The notes beneath the pieces were generated by a model. That model was not told the origin of the DNA, ran no database searches, and saw nothing but the letters and a program-made list of their open reading frames with translations. From the NCBI GenBank assembly GCA_017531445.1, contig JAFXKZ010000002.1:823286-887285 (forward strand): 64,000 bases of DNA. The letters are read 5' to 3'. Every line of letters begins with the position of its first letter. The first letter of the stretch is position 1. Positions 63,729-64,000 of this stretch are shown piece after piece. The stretch comes from Kiritimatiellia bacterium. Its GTDB lineage: Bacteria; Verrucomicrobiota; Kiritimatiellia; RFP12; DVOR01. The position numbers and the translations under genes are program-made.

Positions 63729-63830
63729 CCTGCGTCAGGCGGCAATAACTATTGTATTGGCAGGTGATTCCGTGGCGGAATGCCTACAGCTTCTCCTGCG
63801 TCAGGCGGCAACAACTATTGTATTGGCAGG
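63729..63830. repeat. pair of 36-bp direct repeats with 30-bp gap
   Basis: Copies at 63729-63764 and 63795-63830 differ at one position (GCAATAAC versus GCAACAAC). Both begin CCTGCG and end GGCAGG. The 30-base gap contains the palindrome ATTCCG-TGG-CGGAAT. A weaker relative (GGCAACGATTG...AATGGCA) lies 69 bp upstream. The spacing is CRISPR-like but there are no cas genes or third good copy. Confidence 0.75.
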
Positions 63831-64000
63831 GGTAAGGCAGACAAGAAACTGAAAATGCCACGCTTCAAGGGATTGCCCATTCCTGCTCTGCAAAACGCAA
63901 CGGCACTTCACCCCTCACGGCCACCACTGAAACCTTGGAAGGTTTTTCCGATGTCAAACCGTTGGAAGCCGATGCGTTTGGGCGCGGCATGATCAAGCAT

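Larger units (their letters stand above)
63348..64000. other. 650-bp right-end region
   Basis: After the tRNA. It contains a probable tRNA terminator and a repeat pair (63729-63830), and no credible gene. Open frames lack RBS and conserved features; DNA after tRNA genes is often a site for integrated elements, but no integrase or tRNA-end duplication is visible. Confidence 0.5.

Noticed and set aside
63729-63830. Calling a CRISPR array
   Set aside because: Only two good units, a palindromic gap sequence and no cas genes; kept as a repeat.
63348-64000. Integrated element after tRNA-Ala
   Set aside because: No integrase and no duplication of the tRNA 3' end in the window.

Overview
The window looks like a chromosomal segment of a Gram-negative, mucin- or glycan-degrading bacterium, probably of the PVC group (Kiritimatiellota, Lentisphaerota or Verrucomicrobiota-like). 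The evidence is an LPS export and Kdo pathway, TolC/RND efflux, a Hanks-type Ser/Thr kinase with an N-terminal zinc ribbon, pseudopilins, and several hexosaminidase-type enzymes (GH20, GH109-like, GH123-like). GC content is moderate to high. The assignment is inferred from gene content; no rRNA or other taxonomic marker was tested.

Layout. 0.07-12.6 kb holds dgt, then a long minus-strand run topA, thioesterase, PLPBP, alpha/beta hydrolase, HAD phosphatase, radical SAM with overlapping start/stop codons, then an orphan sugar-ABC ATPase and pyrE, and a plus-strand pair of CNNM/CorC-like membrane proteins. 13.2-19.4 kb holds a GH20 hexosaminidase and a purD-purE-amidase-coiled-coil run. 19.7-29.1 kb is one large minus-strand block: kdsA-lptC-lptA-lptB-hpf-hprK-ptsH, ptsI-brkB-pseudopilins. 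It resembles the proteobacterial rpoN neighbourhood but has no rpoN and no sugar permease; a lone EIIA-Ntr lies at 37 kb, so the PTS is probably regulatory. 29.5-38.3 kb holds a GH109-like lipoprotein, a histone-tail/CBM48 fusion with a near-perfect promoter, trxB, a long ileS, ptsN and a class IV aminotransferase. 38.5-46.5 kb holds a Sel1 protein divergent from an ECF sigma factor, a DUF3472 protein, a phosphoesterase fusion, a GH123-like enzyme and pyrC. 46.9-49.3 kb holds a small basic protein, folC and a pseudouridine synthase. 49.3-55.1 kb is a TolC-adaptor-RND operon. 55.5-63 kb holds the NAD(P)HX repair enzyme, a sirtuin, a membrane metalloprotease, the Ser/Thr kinase and a sugar-phosphate cyclase. 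tRNA-Ala(GGC) lies at 63.3 kb, followed by about 650 bases without a convincing gene.

The most unusual signal is a family of non-coding arrays in seven intergenic gaps (about 1.5, 9.95, 19.6, 31.7, 40.7, 57.1 and 63.2 kb). Each is made of 3-5 units repeated at a strict 22-bp (sometimes 23-bp) step. Every unit carries a GC-rich heptamer (TCGGCGA, TCGCCGA, TGGGCGA or TCGCCCA, which are two reverse-complement pairs), usually flanked by CAACA before and TGTTG after. Within some arrays two units match as perfect inverted repeats of 12-17 bp. I do not recognise this family. Other repeats are a 36-bp pair with a 30-bp gap at the right end, a 43-bp pair at 12.65 kb, and 11-bp-phased TAAC boxes in front of the ECF sigma gene.
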